From NCBI GenBank assembly GCA_047974165.1, contig JBKECB010000010.1:1-12117 (forward strand): 12,117 nt of DNA. The letters run 5' to 3'. Below, piece by piece: positions 1 to 5,424 of this stretch. Made by a program: the position numbers and the translations under genes. Within the stretch, counting starts at the first letter, position 1; every line of letters begins with the position of its first letter. Source of the DNA: Lactovum sp047974165. Lineage in GTDB: Bacteria; Bacillota; Bacilli; Lactobacillales; Streptococcaceae. Below the pieces are notes generated by a model. The model did not search any database. It was given only the letters and a program-made list of their open reading frames with translations, and was not told the DNA's origin.

Positions 1-215
1 CATGGAAAACCTGCACAAAGAACATCAAAGTCTGGAATACTAGAAGCATCTAATTTAGTAATATCACATTTTGGATTTCCCCCATAATTTGCTTCATAAA
101 CTTCACAAGCATTATCATCAATTTCTGCACTAAAAACGCATTCATAGCCTGACTTTTCCATTCCTTGTCGAAAACCACCTATACCTGCGAATAAATCTAT
201 AAATTTTAATATCAT
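1..215 (-). CDS. DNA (cytosine-5) methyltransferase, N-terminal part (cut by window edge)
   Basis: This gene is not among long ORFs because only its first 71 codons lie in the window. Translation from the ATG at 215 gives a C5-methyltransferase N-terminus. Residues 5-16 (FIDLFAGIGGFR) are motif I, which binds S-adenosylmethionine. Acidic E31-D33 fits motif II. DVLCAGFP at residues 64-71 leads into motif IV, and the final two bases (TG) begin what should be its catalytic Cys codon. The enzyme should methylate C5 of cytosine in a short DNA target; the specificity region is outside the window. A GAGG Shine-Dalgarno lies about 7 nt before the ATG. The gene follows the rplM-rpsI operon but is separated from it by a strong terminator, so it needs its own promoter. 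It may be half of a restriction-modification system or a solitary or phage enzyme; the sequence here cannot tell. The family call is firm. Confidence 0.93.
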   Translation of the reverse strand, partial: MILKFIDLFAGIGGFRQGMEKSGYECVFSAEIDDNACEVYEANYGGNPKCDITKLDASSIPDFDVLCAGFP

Positions 216-245
216 CTTTGTTCCTCATCCCAAATTAGTACATTC

Positions 246-251
246 ATTATA
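246..251 (-). promoter_or_regulatory. Possible -10 box for the methyltransferase gene
   Basis: A perfect TATAAT on the minus strand lies about 30 bp upstream of the methyltransferase ATG and downstream of the rpsI terminator, where a promoter is needed. No convincing -35 hexamer lies 16-18 bp upstream (AAAATA at 17 bp), so this may be weak or regulated. Confidence 0.4.
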
Positions 252-296
252 CTACAATACTTTTTCGTTATTTTGATTACTATACTAATGTATCTT

Positions 297-329
297 AAAA
301 AGGTATCAGTAAATTACTGATACCTTTTT
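297..329 (-). terminator. Rho-independent terminator of the rplM-rpsI operon
   Basis: A perfect 14-bp inverted repeat (297-310 with 316-329) encloses a 5-nt loop. Its arms begin and end in runs of five A/T, so it has a U-tract on both strands and could act bidirectionally. It lies about 80 bp past the rpsI stop and separates the ribosomal operon from the methyltransferase gene. Confidence 0.88.
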
Positions 330-384
330 AGCTATTACATTCTTTGAAAATTGATTTTACACCAATTTCCACCAAATAATAGTC

Positions 385-421
385 CAAAACGTTGGTATAT
401 CTGAAATAGATTAACGTTTTG
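385..421. repeat. 9-bp inverted repeat spanning the rpsI stop codon
   Basis: CAAAACGTT (385-393) and AACGTTTTG (413-421) are perfect inverted copies separated by 19 bp. The right copy contains the end of rpsI and overlaps its stop codon. There is no following T-run, so it is not a typical terminator. It could be a weak mRNA 3' stem, an integrase-recognition arm, or chance. Confidence 0.4.
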
Positions 422-803
422 AAAACTGTGAAGCTTTACGGGCTTTCTTAAGTCCTGGCTTCTTACGCTCAACCATACGTGCATCACGTGTCAATAGACC
501 TGCACGCTTAAGTGATTGACGGAAGTCTGGATCTACTTCAAGAAGTGCACGAGAGATACCATGACGGATTGCTCCAGCTTGTCCTGCATATCCACCACCA
601 TTAACATTTACAAGTGTATCATAACTACCTTCAGTTTGAGTAGCTGCAAATGGTTGGTTGATAATCAAGCGAAGTGATGCTTGAGGGATATAATTTTCTT
701 CTTCACGACCATTAATCGTGATTTTTCCTGTGCCAGGTACGAGACGTACGCGAGCGACTGAATTTTTACGGCGGCCTGTGCCAGCATATTGTACTTGTGC
801 CAT
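411..803 (-). CDS. rpsI: 30S ribosomal protein S9
   Basis: S9 is a small-subunit protein of the 30S head; its C-terminal tail reaches the P-site tRNA. The 130-residue product is the usual length for Firmicutes and shows the family hallmarks: YAGTGRRKNSVARVRL at residues 6-21, NGGGYAGQAGAIRHGI around 68-83, LLTRDARMVERKKPGLKKAR near the end, and the terminal SKR. The start at 803 is supported by an AAAGGA Shine-Dalgarno about 11 nt upstream, slightly long spacing. It is the second gene of a two-gene operon, 19 bp after rplM, the standard bacterial arrangement. Expression should follow the rplM promoter and L13 leader. The 3' ends of small ribosomal protein genes, including rpsI in streptococci, are known integration sites for mobile elements, which is of interest given the methyltransferase just downstream. 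Confidence 0.99.
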   Translation of the reverse strand: MAQVQYAGTGRRKNSVARVRLVPGTGKITINGREEENYIPQASLRLIINQPFAATQTEGSYDTLVNVNGGGYAGQAGAIRHGISRALLEVDPDFRQSLKRAGLLTRDARMVERKKPGLKKARKASQFSKR

Positions 804-822
804 TTAAATGTACGTCCTTTCT

Positions 823-1272
823 TTAGATAAGTCCTGAAATATCAAGTAATTCAGGTTGTTGTGCAATGTGATTGTGCTCTGCACCACCGTATACATGAAG
901 TTTCATACCTTGAGCACGACCTAATGTATTGTGTGGAAGCATTCCTTTTACAGATAGCTCTATAAGTTTACGTGAGTTCTTCGCACGAAGATCACCTGCA
1001 CTGATTTCCTTTAAACCACCCATGTATTGGCTATGGCGACGGTAGAACTTATCTGTTGCTTTCTTACCTGTCAGTTTAATCTTATCAGCATTAATTACGA
1101 TAACAAAGTCACCCATGTCAGCATGTGGTGTATAAGTTGGTTTAGTTTTTCCGCGGAGAATGCTCGCTACAACGGCTGAAAGGCGACCTAATGAAATATC
1201 TGTCGCATCAATCACATACCATTTACGATCCGCATTTTGGGCATTACCCATAAATGTCGTTTTGTTGATCAT
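823..1272 (-). CDS. rplM: 50S ribosomal protein L13
   Basis: L13 is an early-assembling large-subunit protein. The 149-residue product matches the family length. Visible hallmarks are KTTFM at residues 4-8, RKWYVIDATDISLGRL (16-31), LRGKTKPTYTPH (39-50), FVIVINADKIKLTGKK (56-71), FYRRHSQYMGG (77-87), GMLPHNTLGRA (110-120) and KLHVYGGAEHNH (124-135). The ATG at 1272 has an AAAGGA Shine-Dalgarno about 7 nt upstream, so the slightly unusual Met-Ile start is accepted. It is the first gene of rplM-rpsI. A consensus-like promoter (1376-1405) and a folded 5' leader (1294-1364) precede it. In B. subtilis and relatives such a leader is attributed to L13 autoregulation. Confidence 0.99.
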   Translation of the reverse strand: MINKTTFMGNAQNADRKWYVIDATDISLGRLSAVVASILRGKTKPTYTPHADMGDFVIVINADKIKLTGKKATDKFYRRHSQYMGGLKEISAGDLRAKNSRKLIELSVKGMLPHNTLGRAQGMKLHVYGGAEHNHIAQQPELLDISGLI

Positions 1273-1293
1273 TATATTTTCCTTTATATTTGT

Positions 1294-1364
1294 TTGTTTA
1301 CAGTTGTCGTTCCTTACAACTTAGTATTTTTGGGTTTCCGGGGCCACAAAAATGGGGTAAACAA
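1294..1364 (-). ncRNA. L13 leader-type ribosomal protein autoregulatory RNA
   Basis: On the minus strand the leader folds into a three-way junction. An 8-bp closing stem pairs 1357-1364 with 1294-1301. It encloses a 7-bp stem (1347-1353 with 1326-1332) capped by a GC-rich loop, and a 5-bp stem (1316-1320 with 1303-1307) with an 8-nt loop. The closing stem starts about 5 nt after the predicted transcription start and ends shortly before the rplM Shine-Dalgarno, exactly where a repressor-binding leader should be. Position and architecture fit the Firmicutes L13 leader family (Rfam L13_leader). The pairing is seen directly; the family assignment is from knowledge and was not run through a covariance model. 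Confidence 0.75.
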
Positions 1365-1375
1365 TACCGTCTTAT

Positions 1376-1405
1376 ATTTTATCATAAGAAGCCAAAGCTT
1401 GTCAA
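1376..1405 (-). promoter_or_regulatory. Promoter of rplM-rpsI
   Basis: A perfect -35 TTGACA (1405-1400) and a -10 TAAAAT (1381-1376) are separated by 18 bp, with an extended TGA before the -10. The predicted start is near 1369, just before the L13 leader stem. The -35 element overlaps the -35 of the divergent RNase H promoter. Confidence 0.85.
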
Positions 1406-1427
1406 GAATAAACTTTTATGATACACT
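1399..1427 (+). promoter_or_regulatory. Promoter of the RNase H-like gene and lepB
   Basis: TTGTCA (1399-1404) and TACACT (1422-1427) are 17 bp apart, with an extended TGA just before the -10. The predicted start lies about 5 nt before the ATG at 1439, giving almost no leader. The -35 hexamer is the near-palindromic complement of the rplM -35 and is shifted from it by one base. Confidence 0.6.
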
Positions 1428-1438
1428 GGTTAGCATAG

Positions 1439-1876
1439 ATGAAAGAAGAAAATCTAACTTTAATAATGTATACCGATGGTTCTTTTAACTCTAAAAGTTT
1501 TGTTTATGGAGGCGCTTACCACATTGATGGAGTTATCGAAGGCAGCATTTCAGGAAATGAGCCTGAGCTTGCCAGTGCTCGAAACGTTGCCGGAGAATGT
1601 CTCGCAGTTATCGAAGGAATTAAAAAAACAATCCAGCAAGAAAAGCTACATCCTAAAGATAAAATTATTATTTATCATGATTATATAGGATTAGCTGAGT
1701 GGGCAGAAGGACGATGGAAGGCAAATAAACCCATCTCCAAAAAATATCTACAGGCTATTCAAACTTTTAAAAGTAAGGGTTTAATTATTGAATTTGTAAA
1801 AGTAGCGGCACACAGTGGAGTTACGCTTAATGAAAAAGTAGATAATATGGCTAAGAAAGCTGTTGATTTGCTTTAA
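1439..1876 (+). CDS. RNase HI-like protein without the N-terminal hybrid-binding domain
   Basis: The protein should hydrolyse the RNA strand of RNA/DNA hybrids. The 145-residue product is a single RNase H domain. Candidate metal-binding acids are D13 (YTDGS), E53 (NVAGE), D81 (YHDY) and D135 (EKVDNMAKKA), with H125 in AAHSG matching the flexible-loop histidine. The segment at residues 39-59 (GNEPELASARNVAGE onwards) resembles the RNase H part of viroplasmin/RNase H1 proteins, but the N-terminal caulimovirus-type hybrid-binding domain is absent. An in-frame TAG lies directly before the ATG at 1439, so the gene cannot extend upstream. No Shine-Dalgarno is visible, and the next in-frame ATG (1466) would remove most of the first beta-strand. 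lepB follows after 24 bp, probably in the same transcript. All catalytic residues are present, so activity is likely. Confidence 0.88.
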   Translation: MKEENLTLIMYTDGSFNSKSFVYGGAYHIDGVIEGSISGNEPELASARNVAGECLAVIEGIKKTIQQEKLHPKDKIIIYHDYIGLAEWAEGRWKANKPISKKYLQAIQTFKSKGLIIEFVKVAAHSGVTLNEKVDNMAKKAVDLL

Positions 1877-1900
1877 TAAAATTACTCAAAAAGGATAAAC

Positions 1901-2599
1901 ATGTTAAAATTTATTAAAGAGTGGCTACCACTCGTTCTTATTATCGCACTTATTGTTCTCAGCCGTTTTTATCTTTGGGGGAGTGCTGTTGTTAAGGGAC
2001 CTTCAATGGACCCAACGCTTATGAATAATCAGCGGTTAATCACACTCAAGATTGGAGAAGTCAAACGTGGCGATATTGTTGTTGCTACCGAAAGTTTAGA
2101 GCAAACTCAACTCACCGACCCCTCAGCATCAAAAGAGCGGGTTATTGTTAAGCGGATCATTGGAATGCCTGGTGATACTCTTACTTTCAATAATGACTTA
2201 GTCACCATCGTAGATAGCTCTGGTGAGACAATTTTATTAGATGAAACTGAAAGCTATCTTGAGTCTTATCTGGAGCTCTTTAAGTCTAATGAACTTGCAA
2301 ATCACTATCTAACAGATAAAACGATGGATAACTTAGAAGAAGAGGAGCGTCAGAGTTTTGCTGACATGGCTTCAGCTTCAAAGTCCTTTACCACAAGTAG
2401 CAATCCTATTGACTCTACAATCAGTGCTTATTCTCCTGAATTTACAGTTGTCGTTCCTGAAGGTGAGTATTATCTATTAGGAGATAATCGTGTGGTTTCA
2501 GCAGACAGTCGTAGTGTTGGAACTTTCAAGGAGTCTCAAATTGATGGAAAGGTTATCTTTAGATTTTGGCCTTTTAATAAAATCGGAACTGTCAAATAA
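1901..2599 (+). CDS. lepB: Type I signal peptidase
   Basis: This membrane-anchored Ser/Lys protease removes signal peptides from exported preproteins on the outer face of the membrane. The 232-residue product has one N-terminal transmembrane segment (about residues 9-26) and then box B GPSMDPTL with nucleophile S35. Box D follows (RVIVKRIIGMPGD) with general base K84, then box E (GDNRVVSADSR) at residues 194-204. Between boxes D and E lies an acidic insertion (about residues 105-180, rich in Glu, Ser and Asp). A strong AAAAGGAT Shine-Dalgarno precedes the ATG at 1901. It is co-oriented with the RNase H-like gene 24 bp upstream and ends at a strong terminator. From memory, streptococci place an RNase H gene (type HIII) next to lepB, so the pairing may be conserved with a different RNase H class. 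Confidence 0.97.
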   Translation: MLKFIKEWLPLVLIIALIVLSRFYLWGSAVVKGPSMDPTLMNNQRLITLKIGEVKRGDIVVATESLEQTQLTDPSASKERVIVKRIIGMPGDTLTFNNDLVTIVDSSGETILLDETESYLESYLELFKSNELANHYLTDKTMDNLEEEERQSFADMASASKSFTTSSNPIDSTISAYSPEFTVVVPEGEYYLLGDNRVVSADSRSVGTFKESQIDGKVIFRFWPFNKIGTVK

Positions 2600-2606
2600 G
2601 CATATC

Positions 2607-2641
2607 AAAGTTTTAATTTTTTACGAAATTAAAACTTTTTT
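2607..2641 (+). terminator. Rho-independent terminator after lepB
   Basis: A perfect 13-bp stem (2607-2619 with 2626-2638) with a 6-nt loop runs into six T residues (2636-2641). It begins 8 bp after the lepB stop. Confidence 0.88.
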
Positions 2642-2663
2642 CTTATTTTATGCTAAAATAAGA
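2641..2663 (+). promoter_or_regulatory. Extended -10 promoter inside a perfect 10-bp inverted repeat, before the HAD gene
   Basis: TCTTATTTTA (2641-2650) and TAAAATAAGA (2654-2663) are perfect inverted copies around the triplet TGC. The same bases create an extended -10, TGC-TAAAAT (-10 at 2654-2659), without a good -35 (AAAACT at 17 bp). The ATG at 2668 is 8 nt after the -10, so transcription should begin within 1-2 nt of the start codon. The symmetry could be an operator. Confidence 0.55.
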
Positions 2664-2667
2664 AATC

Positions 2668-3486
2668 ATGAATTCTAACTCAAAACTTATTTCCATCGAC
2701 TTAGATGGCACAACACTTTCTTCAAATGGAGAAGCTATTTCTGATTTTACTTGTCAAATAATAAAAAAAGTTGAAAGCCTTGGGCATACCGTTGTTATTG
2801 CAACAGGACGTCCTTATCGATTAGCAATTGACTTTTATAAACAGTTGGGCTTAAATTCACCAATGATTAATTTCAATGGTGGACTACTTTCTATGCCAAA
2901 TGATAAAAAATGGAAACATAGTCATAAACGCTTTATTCCGAAAAAATTTGTTTTTGACCTTTTAAAGCACCAGCAAAATTTTGATTTAAATTTTATTGCA
3001 GCTGAATATCGCCGAAAATTCTACTTAAATAATTTTCAAGGAGTAAATCCTCAAATCTTCGGGGTAGAAAAATTTGAAGCTTATCACCGACTAAGATTAA
3101 ACAAACTCACCAGTGACCCTCATTGTATTCTCTTAGCTACTGACGATAAAGATAGAATCCAACAGGCAAAAGAGATACAGTCTTATTATAAGAATGAAAT
3201 TTCTGTCTCTGCCTGGGGAGGACCTGACGGTGTCCTTGAAATCGTCCCTAAAGGTGTCAATAAAGCATATGCTTTAGAAAAACTTACCAAGGCATTAGGT
3301 TATACACGAGAGCAAGTTATTGCTTTTGGCGATGAATTTAATGACGTTGAAATGTTCCAATATGCTCAAACAAGCTACGCTGTTAAAAATGCTTCTGAGC
3401 GATTAATTGGACATGCTGATGAAATCTTAAATTGGACAAATGAGGAAGATGGCGTTGCTAGAAAACTTTCTGAACTTTTTCTCTGA
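2668..3486 (+). CDS. Cof-type HAD-IIB family phosphatase
   Basis: This is a haloacid dehalogenase superfamily phosphatase; relatives dephosphorylate sugar phosphates, flavin or pyridoxal phosphates, and the substrate cannot be read from the sequence. All four motifs are present in the 272-residue product: motif I DLDGTTL with D11 nucleophile and D13; motif II ATGRP with T46; motif III K199 in PKGVNKAYAL; and motif IV GDEFND with D222 and D226 for magnesium. The cap domain lies between motifs II and III (about residues 80-190), as expected for type IIB. The length is typical. No Shine-Dalgarno precedes the ATG at 2668, and the -10 box is only 8 nt away, so the mRNA may be leaderless. The protein reads as intact and starts normally (KLISIDLDGT), so the start is probably right. 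Terminators on both sides make it monocistronic. Confidence 0.93.
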   Translation: MNSNSKLISIDLDGTTLSSNGEAISDFTCQIIKKVESLGHTVVIATGRPYRLAIDFYKQLGLNSPMINFNGGLLSMPNDKKWKHSHKRFIPKKFVFDLLKHQQNFDLNFIAAEYRRKFYLNNFQGVNPQIFGVEKFEAYHRLRLNKLTSDPHCILLATDDKDRIQQAKEIQSYYKNEISVSAWGGPDGVLEIVPKGVNKAYALEKLTKALGYTREQVIAFGDEFNDVEMFQYAQTSYAVKNASERLIGHADEILNWTNEEDGVARKLSELFL

Positions 3487-3494
3487 TTTATTTT

Positions 3495-3530
3495 AATAGT
3501 TCTTTTTATATAGAAGAACTATTTTTATTT
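3495..3530 (+). terminator. Rho-independent terminator after the HAD gene
   Basis: A perfect 10-bp stem (3495-3504 with 3514-3523) with a 9-nt loop is followed by a T-rich tail (TTTTTATTT). It begins 8 bp after the stop codon. Confidence 0.82.
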
Positions 3531-3577
3531 ACCTTTGAACGTTATATATTTAATGTCCTTTTTTAGATATATATAAT

Positions 3578-3606
3578 TTGCTTATTATGTCTATTTAATG
3601 TATGAT
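3578..3606 (+). promoter_or_regulatory. Promoter of the TetR-family gene
   Basis: TTGCTT (3578-3583) and TATGAT (3601-3606) are separated by exactly 17 bp, with very AT-rich DNA upstream. The predicted start near 3613 leaves a 50-nt leader. Confidence 0.65.
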
Positions 3607-3611
3607 AGGAG

Positions 3612-3633
3612 TATGAGCTTTTTAAGACTCATA
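3612..3633 (+). promoter_or_regulatory. Possible operator or hairpin at the start of the TetR mRNA
   Basis: TATGAG (3612-3617) and CTCATA (3628-3633) form an inverted repeat. With the inner CTT/AAG the pairing extends to 9 bp with one bulged A. It sits right at the predicted transcription start, where a TetR protein would bind to repress its own gene. No second target gene is adjacent. Confidence 0.4.
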
Positions 3634-3662
3634 AAAATATTAATATAGGTAGGTTTAAAAAA

Positions 3663-4238
3663 ATGAGAAATGATTTAAGACGAGATCGAACAAAACGATT
3701 TTTAAAAGATGCTTTAATTGAGCTACTTAATGAAAAATCCTTTGAAAAAATTACAACAAGTGAGCTAGTACAGCGTGCTGGTATTAGCCGCAGTGGTTTC
3801 TACACACACTATTCTGATAAATATGACATGATTGAATATTATCAGTTGATTTTATTTAATACCATTGAGTATGTATTTGAAAAAAATAAAAGAAGCCTTC
3901 GTGAAACTTTCCGTGAAACCTATGAGTTTTTAAATTCAAATGAAATTTATGTTTCATTATTATCTGAAAATGGAAGTAAAGAAATTCATACTTTTATCTT
4001 ACAAAAATTAACAATCTTAATTGAAGAAGCAATTTACCCAACACTTATTATGGATGATAATGTTGATAAGGTTCGACTCATTTATTCTAAACACTACTTT
4101 GCAAATGCTGTATTTGGAATGACTCAAGCTTGGGTACGCCGTAAACGCAAAGAAACTCCTGCAGAAATGGCTGATCTTTTCATTAAATTTTTAGGAACAG
4201 ATTATGCTGGGAAAAATTACGATAAAGCCCCGGATTAA
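3663..4238 (+). CDS. TetR/AcrR family transcriptional regulator
   Basis: This DNA-binding regulator has 191 residues, typical for the family. The N-terminal helix-turn-helix covers about residues 11-55: RTKRFLKDALIELL, then ITTSELVQRAGISRSGFYTHY with the YxHY/F end of the recognition helix and a KYDMIEY linker. The C-terminal ligand and dimer domain ends in a pattern at about residues 146-174 (FGMTQAWVRR, then TPAEMADLF). I associate that pattern with the TetR_C_8 type (often annotated as a TetR-like C-terminal domain) found next to DhaS-like and other regulators. An AGGTAGG Shine-Dalgarno lies 9 nt before the ATG at 3663. It is flanked by terminators and transcribed alone, with no efflux pump or enzyme beside it, so targets are unknown. 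Autoregulation is possible through the inverted repeat at 3612-3633. Confidence 0.93.
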   Translation: MRNDLRRDRTKRFLKDALIELLNEKSFEKITTSELVQRAGISRSGFYTHYSDKYDMIEYYQLILFNTIEYVFEKNKRSLRETFRETYEFLNSNEIYVSLLSENGSKEIHTFILQKLTILIEEAIYPTLIMDDNVDKVRLIYSKHYFANAVFGMTQAWVRRKRKETPAEMADLFIKFLGTDYAGKNYDKAPD

Positions 4239-4248
4239 AAAGTAAATT

Positions 4249-4274
4249 AAAAGGATTCATCTCTAATCCTTTTT
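4249..4274 (+). terminator. Rho-independent terminator after the TetR gene
   Basis: A 9-bp stem (4249-4257 with 4265-4273) with a 7-nt loop ends in a run of five T. It begins 10 bp after the stop codon and is the plus-strand partner of the separate terminator serving convergent tsf. Confidence 0.8.
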
Positions 4275-4282
4275 AAATTTAT

Positions 4283-4312
4283 AAAAAATCACTTAAAAAT
4301 AAGTGATTTTTT
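4283..4312 (-). terminator. Bidirectional terminator at the end of rpsB-tsf
   Basis: A perfect 12-bp stem (4283-4294 with 4301-4312) with a 6-nt loop has six A at one end and six T at the other, so it carries a U-tract on both strands. It lies 3 bp after the tsf stop codon and backs up the TetR terminator in the other direction. Confidence 0.87.
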
Positions 4313-4315
4313 ATA

Positions 4316-5344
4316 TTATAATCCTGCTTGTGCAGCAACTTCTGCAGCAAAATCGTCAACTTTCTTTTCAATACCTTCTCCAACTTCAAAGCGAACAAAA
4401 TTAACTACTTTAGCTGAATGTTTGTCAAGGAATTTTTCAACTGTTTCTGAATCATCCATGATGTAAAGTTGAGATAAAAGTGTATATTTTTGATCAACTT
4501 GTGTATTATCAACAATATAGCGAGCAATCTTACCTGGTAAGATATTATTTTCAATTACATTTTCTGGCTTACCTTCGGCCAATAACTCTGCTTTTAAGTT
4601 TGCAGATACTTCAGCAATCTTTTCCTCAGCAAACTGCATTCTTGATCCAAACTCTGGGAATGGAAGTGCTGCTTTATCAACCATTGCACGGCTTTCATTA
4701 TCTTGCTCAATCTTGTGAATCATCTCTGCAAATTCTTGCTGAACAAATTCTTCAGAAAGTTCTGTATAGCTCAATACTTTTGGATTCATTGCTGCCACAT
4801 GCATAGAAATTGATTTTGGAAGTTGCTCATCGCCGCCTTCTAAGACAGAAATAACTCCGATTCTTCCACCATTATGTTGGTAAGTTCCAAAGCTTTGTGC
4901 CTCTGTTTTTTCAACTAAAGAAAAACGACGGAATGAAATTTTTTCTCCGATTGTTGCAGTTGCTGAAATATAAGCTGCTTCTAAACTCTCACCTGAAGGC
5001 ATTGTCAAAGCAAGCACTGCTGCGTTATCTGCTGGTTTAGCTTTTGCAATCACTTCTGCTGTTTCATTTACCAAACTTACAAACTGCTCATTTTTAGCAA
5101 CAAAGTCTGTCTCTGAGTTTACTTCTACGAGTACTGCAACATTTCCATCAACATAAATACCTGTTAATCCTTCAGCAGCAATACGGTCTGCTTTTTTAGC
5201 TGCTTTCGCAATCCCCTTTTCACGAAGGAACTCTGCTGCTTTTTCCATATCTCCATCAACTTCTACAAGTGCTTTTTTAGCGTCCATGACACCAGCTCCT
5301 GTTGTTTCACGAAGCTCTTTTACCATTTTTGCAGTAATTTCCAT
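4316..5344 (-). CDS. tsf: Translation elongation factor Ts
   Basis: EF-Ts is the guanine nucleotide exchange factor that regenerates EF-Tu-GTP in the cytoplasm. The 342-residue product is the long form seen in lactococci and streptococci. The N-terminal UBA-like domain (residues 1-55; MVKELRETTGAGVMDAKKAL) is followed by the core signature with T79-D80-F81-V82 in SETDFVAKNEQFV, whose Asp-Phe wedge displaces magnesium from EF-Tu. Two core subdomains follow, ending in KVVNFVRFEVGEG. The AGAGGA Shine-Dalgarno is a few nt before the ATG at 5344. It lies 80 bp after rpsB, the standard order, with a GC-rich hairpin between them that may set the S2:EF-Ts ratio. It should be transcribed from the rpsB promoter at 6346-6374. 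Confidence 0.99.
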   Translation of the reverse strand: MEITAKMVKELRETTGAGVMDAKKALVEVDGDMEKAAEFLREKGIAKAAKKADRIAAEGLTGIYVDGNVAVLVEVNSETDFVAKNEQFVSLVNETAEVIAKAKPADNAAVLALTMPSGESLEAAYISATATIGEKISFRRFSLVEKTEAQSFGTYQHNGGRIGVISVLEGGDEQLPKSISMHVAAMNPKVLSYTELSEEFVQQEFAEMIHKIEQDNESRAMVDKAALPFPEFGSRMQFAEEKIAEVSANLKAELLAEGKPENVIENNILPGKIARYIVDNTQVDQKYTLLSQLYIMDDSETVEKFLDKHSAKVVNFVRFEVGEGIEKKVDDFAAEVAAQAGL

Positions 5345-5395
5345 TTTTTCCTCTCATCTACTTCTCACTAGAAGCATTCTTTATTTTTATTTAAA

Positions 5396-5420
5396 TAAGC
5401 GAAGCGCGCGGCCTCGCTTA
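5396..5420 (-). promoter_or_regulatory. GC-rich intergenic hairpin between rpsB and tsf
   Basis: TAAGCGA (5396-5402) and TCGCTTA (5414-5420) form a 7-bp stem around a GC-rich 11-nt loop, 4 bp after the rpsB stop codon. The following transcript is U/A mixed rather than a clean U-run. It therefore looks like a partial attenuator or RNase processing barrier rather than a full terminator. Confidence 0.5.
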
Positions 5421-5424
5421 ATTC

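Noticed and set aside
1237..1488. Plus-strand open frame of 83 codons
   Set aside because: It lies across the rplM start, its leader and both promoters, reads as Phe/Leu/Tyr-rich noise, and has no ribosome binding site.
3540..3578. AT-rich tract with TATATA-like runs before the TetR promoter
   Set aside because: It is probably just an AT-rich upstream element; no unit repeat or replication-origin features are present.
4480..4806. Plus-strand open frame of 108 codons inside tsf
   Set aside because: It is the antisense of a conserved EF-Ts region, with Leu/Gln-rich composition typical of a shadow frame.
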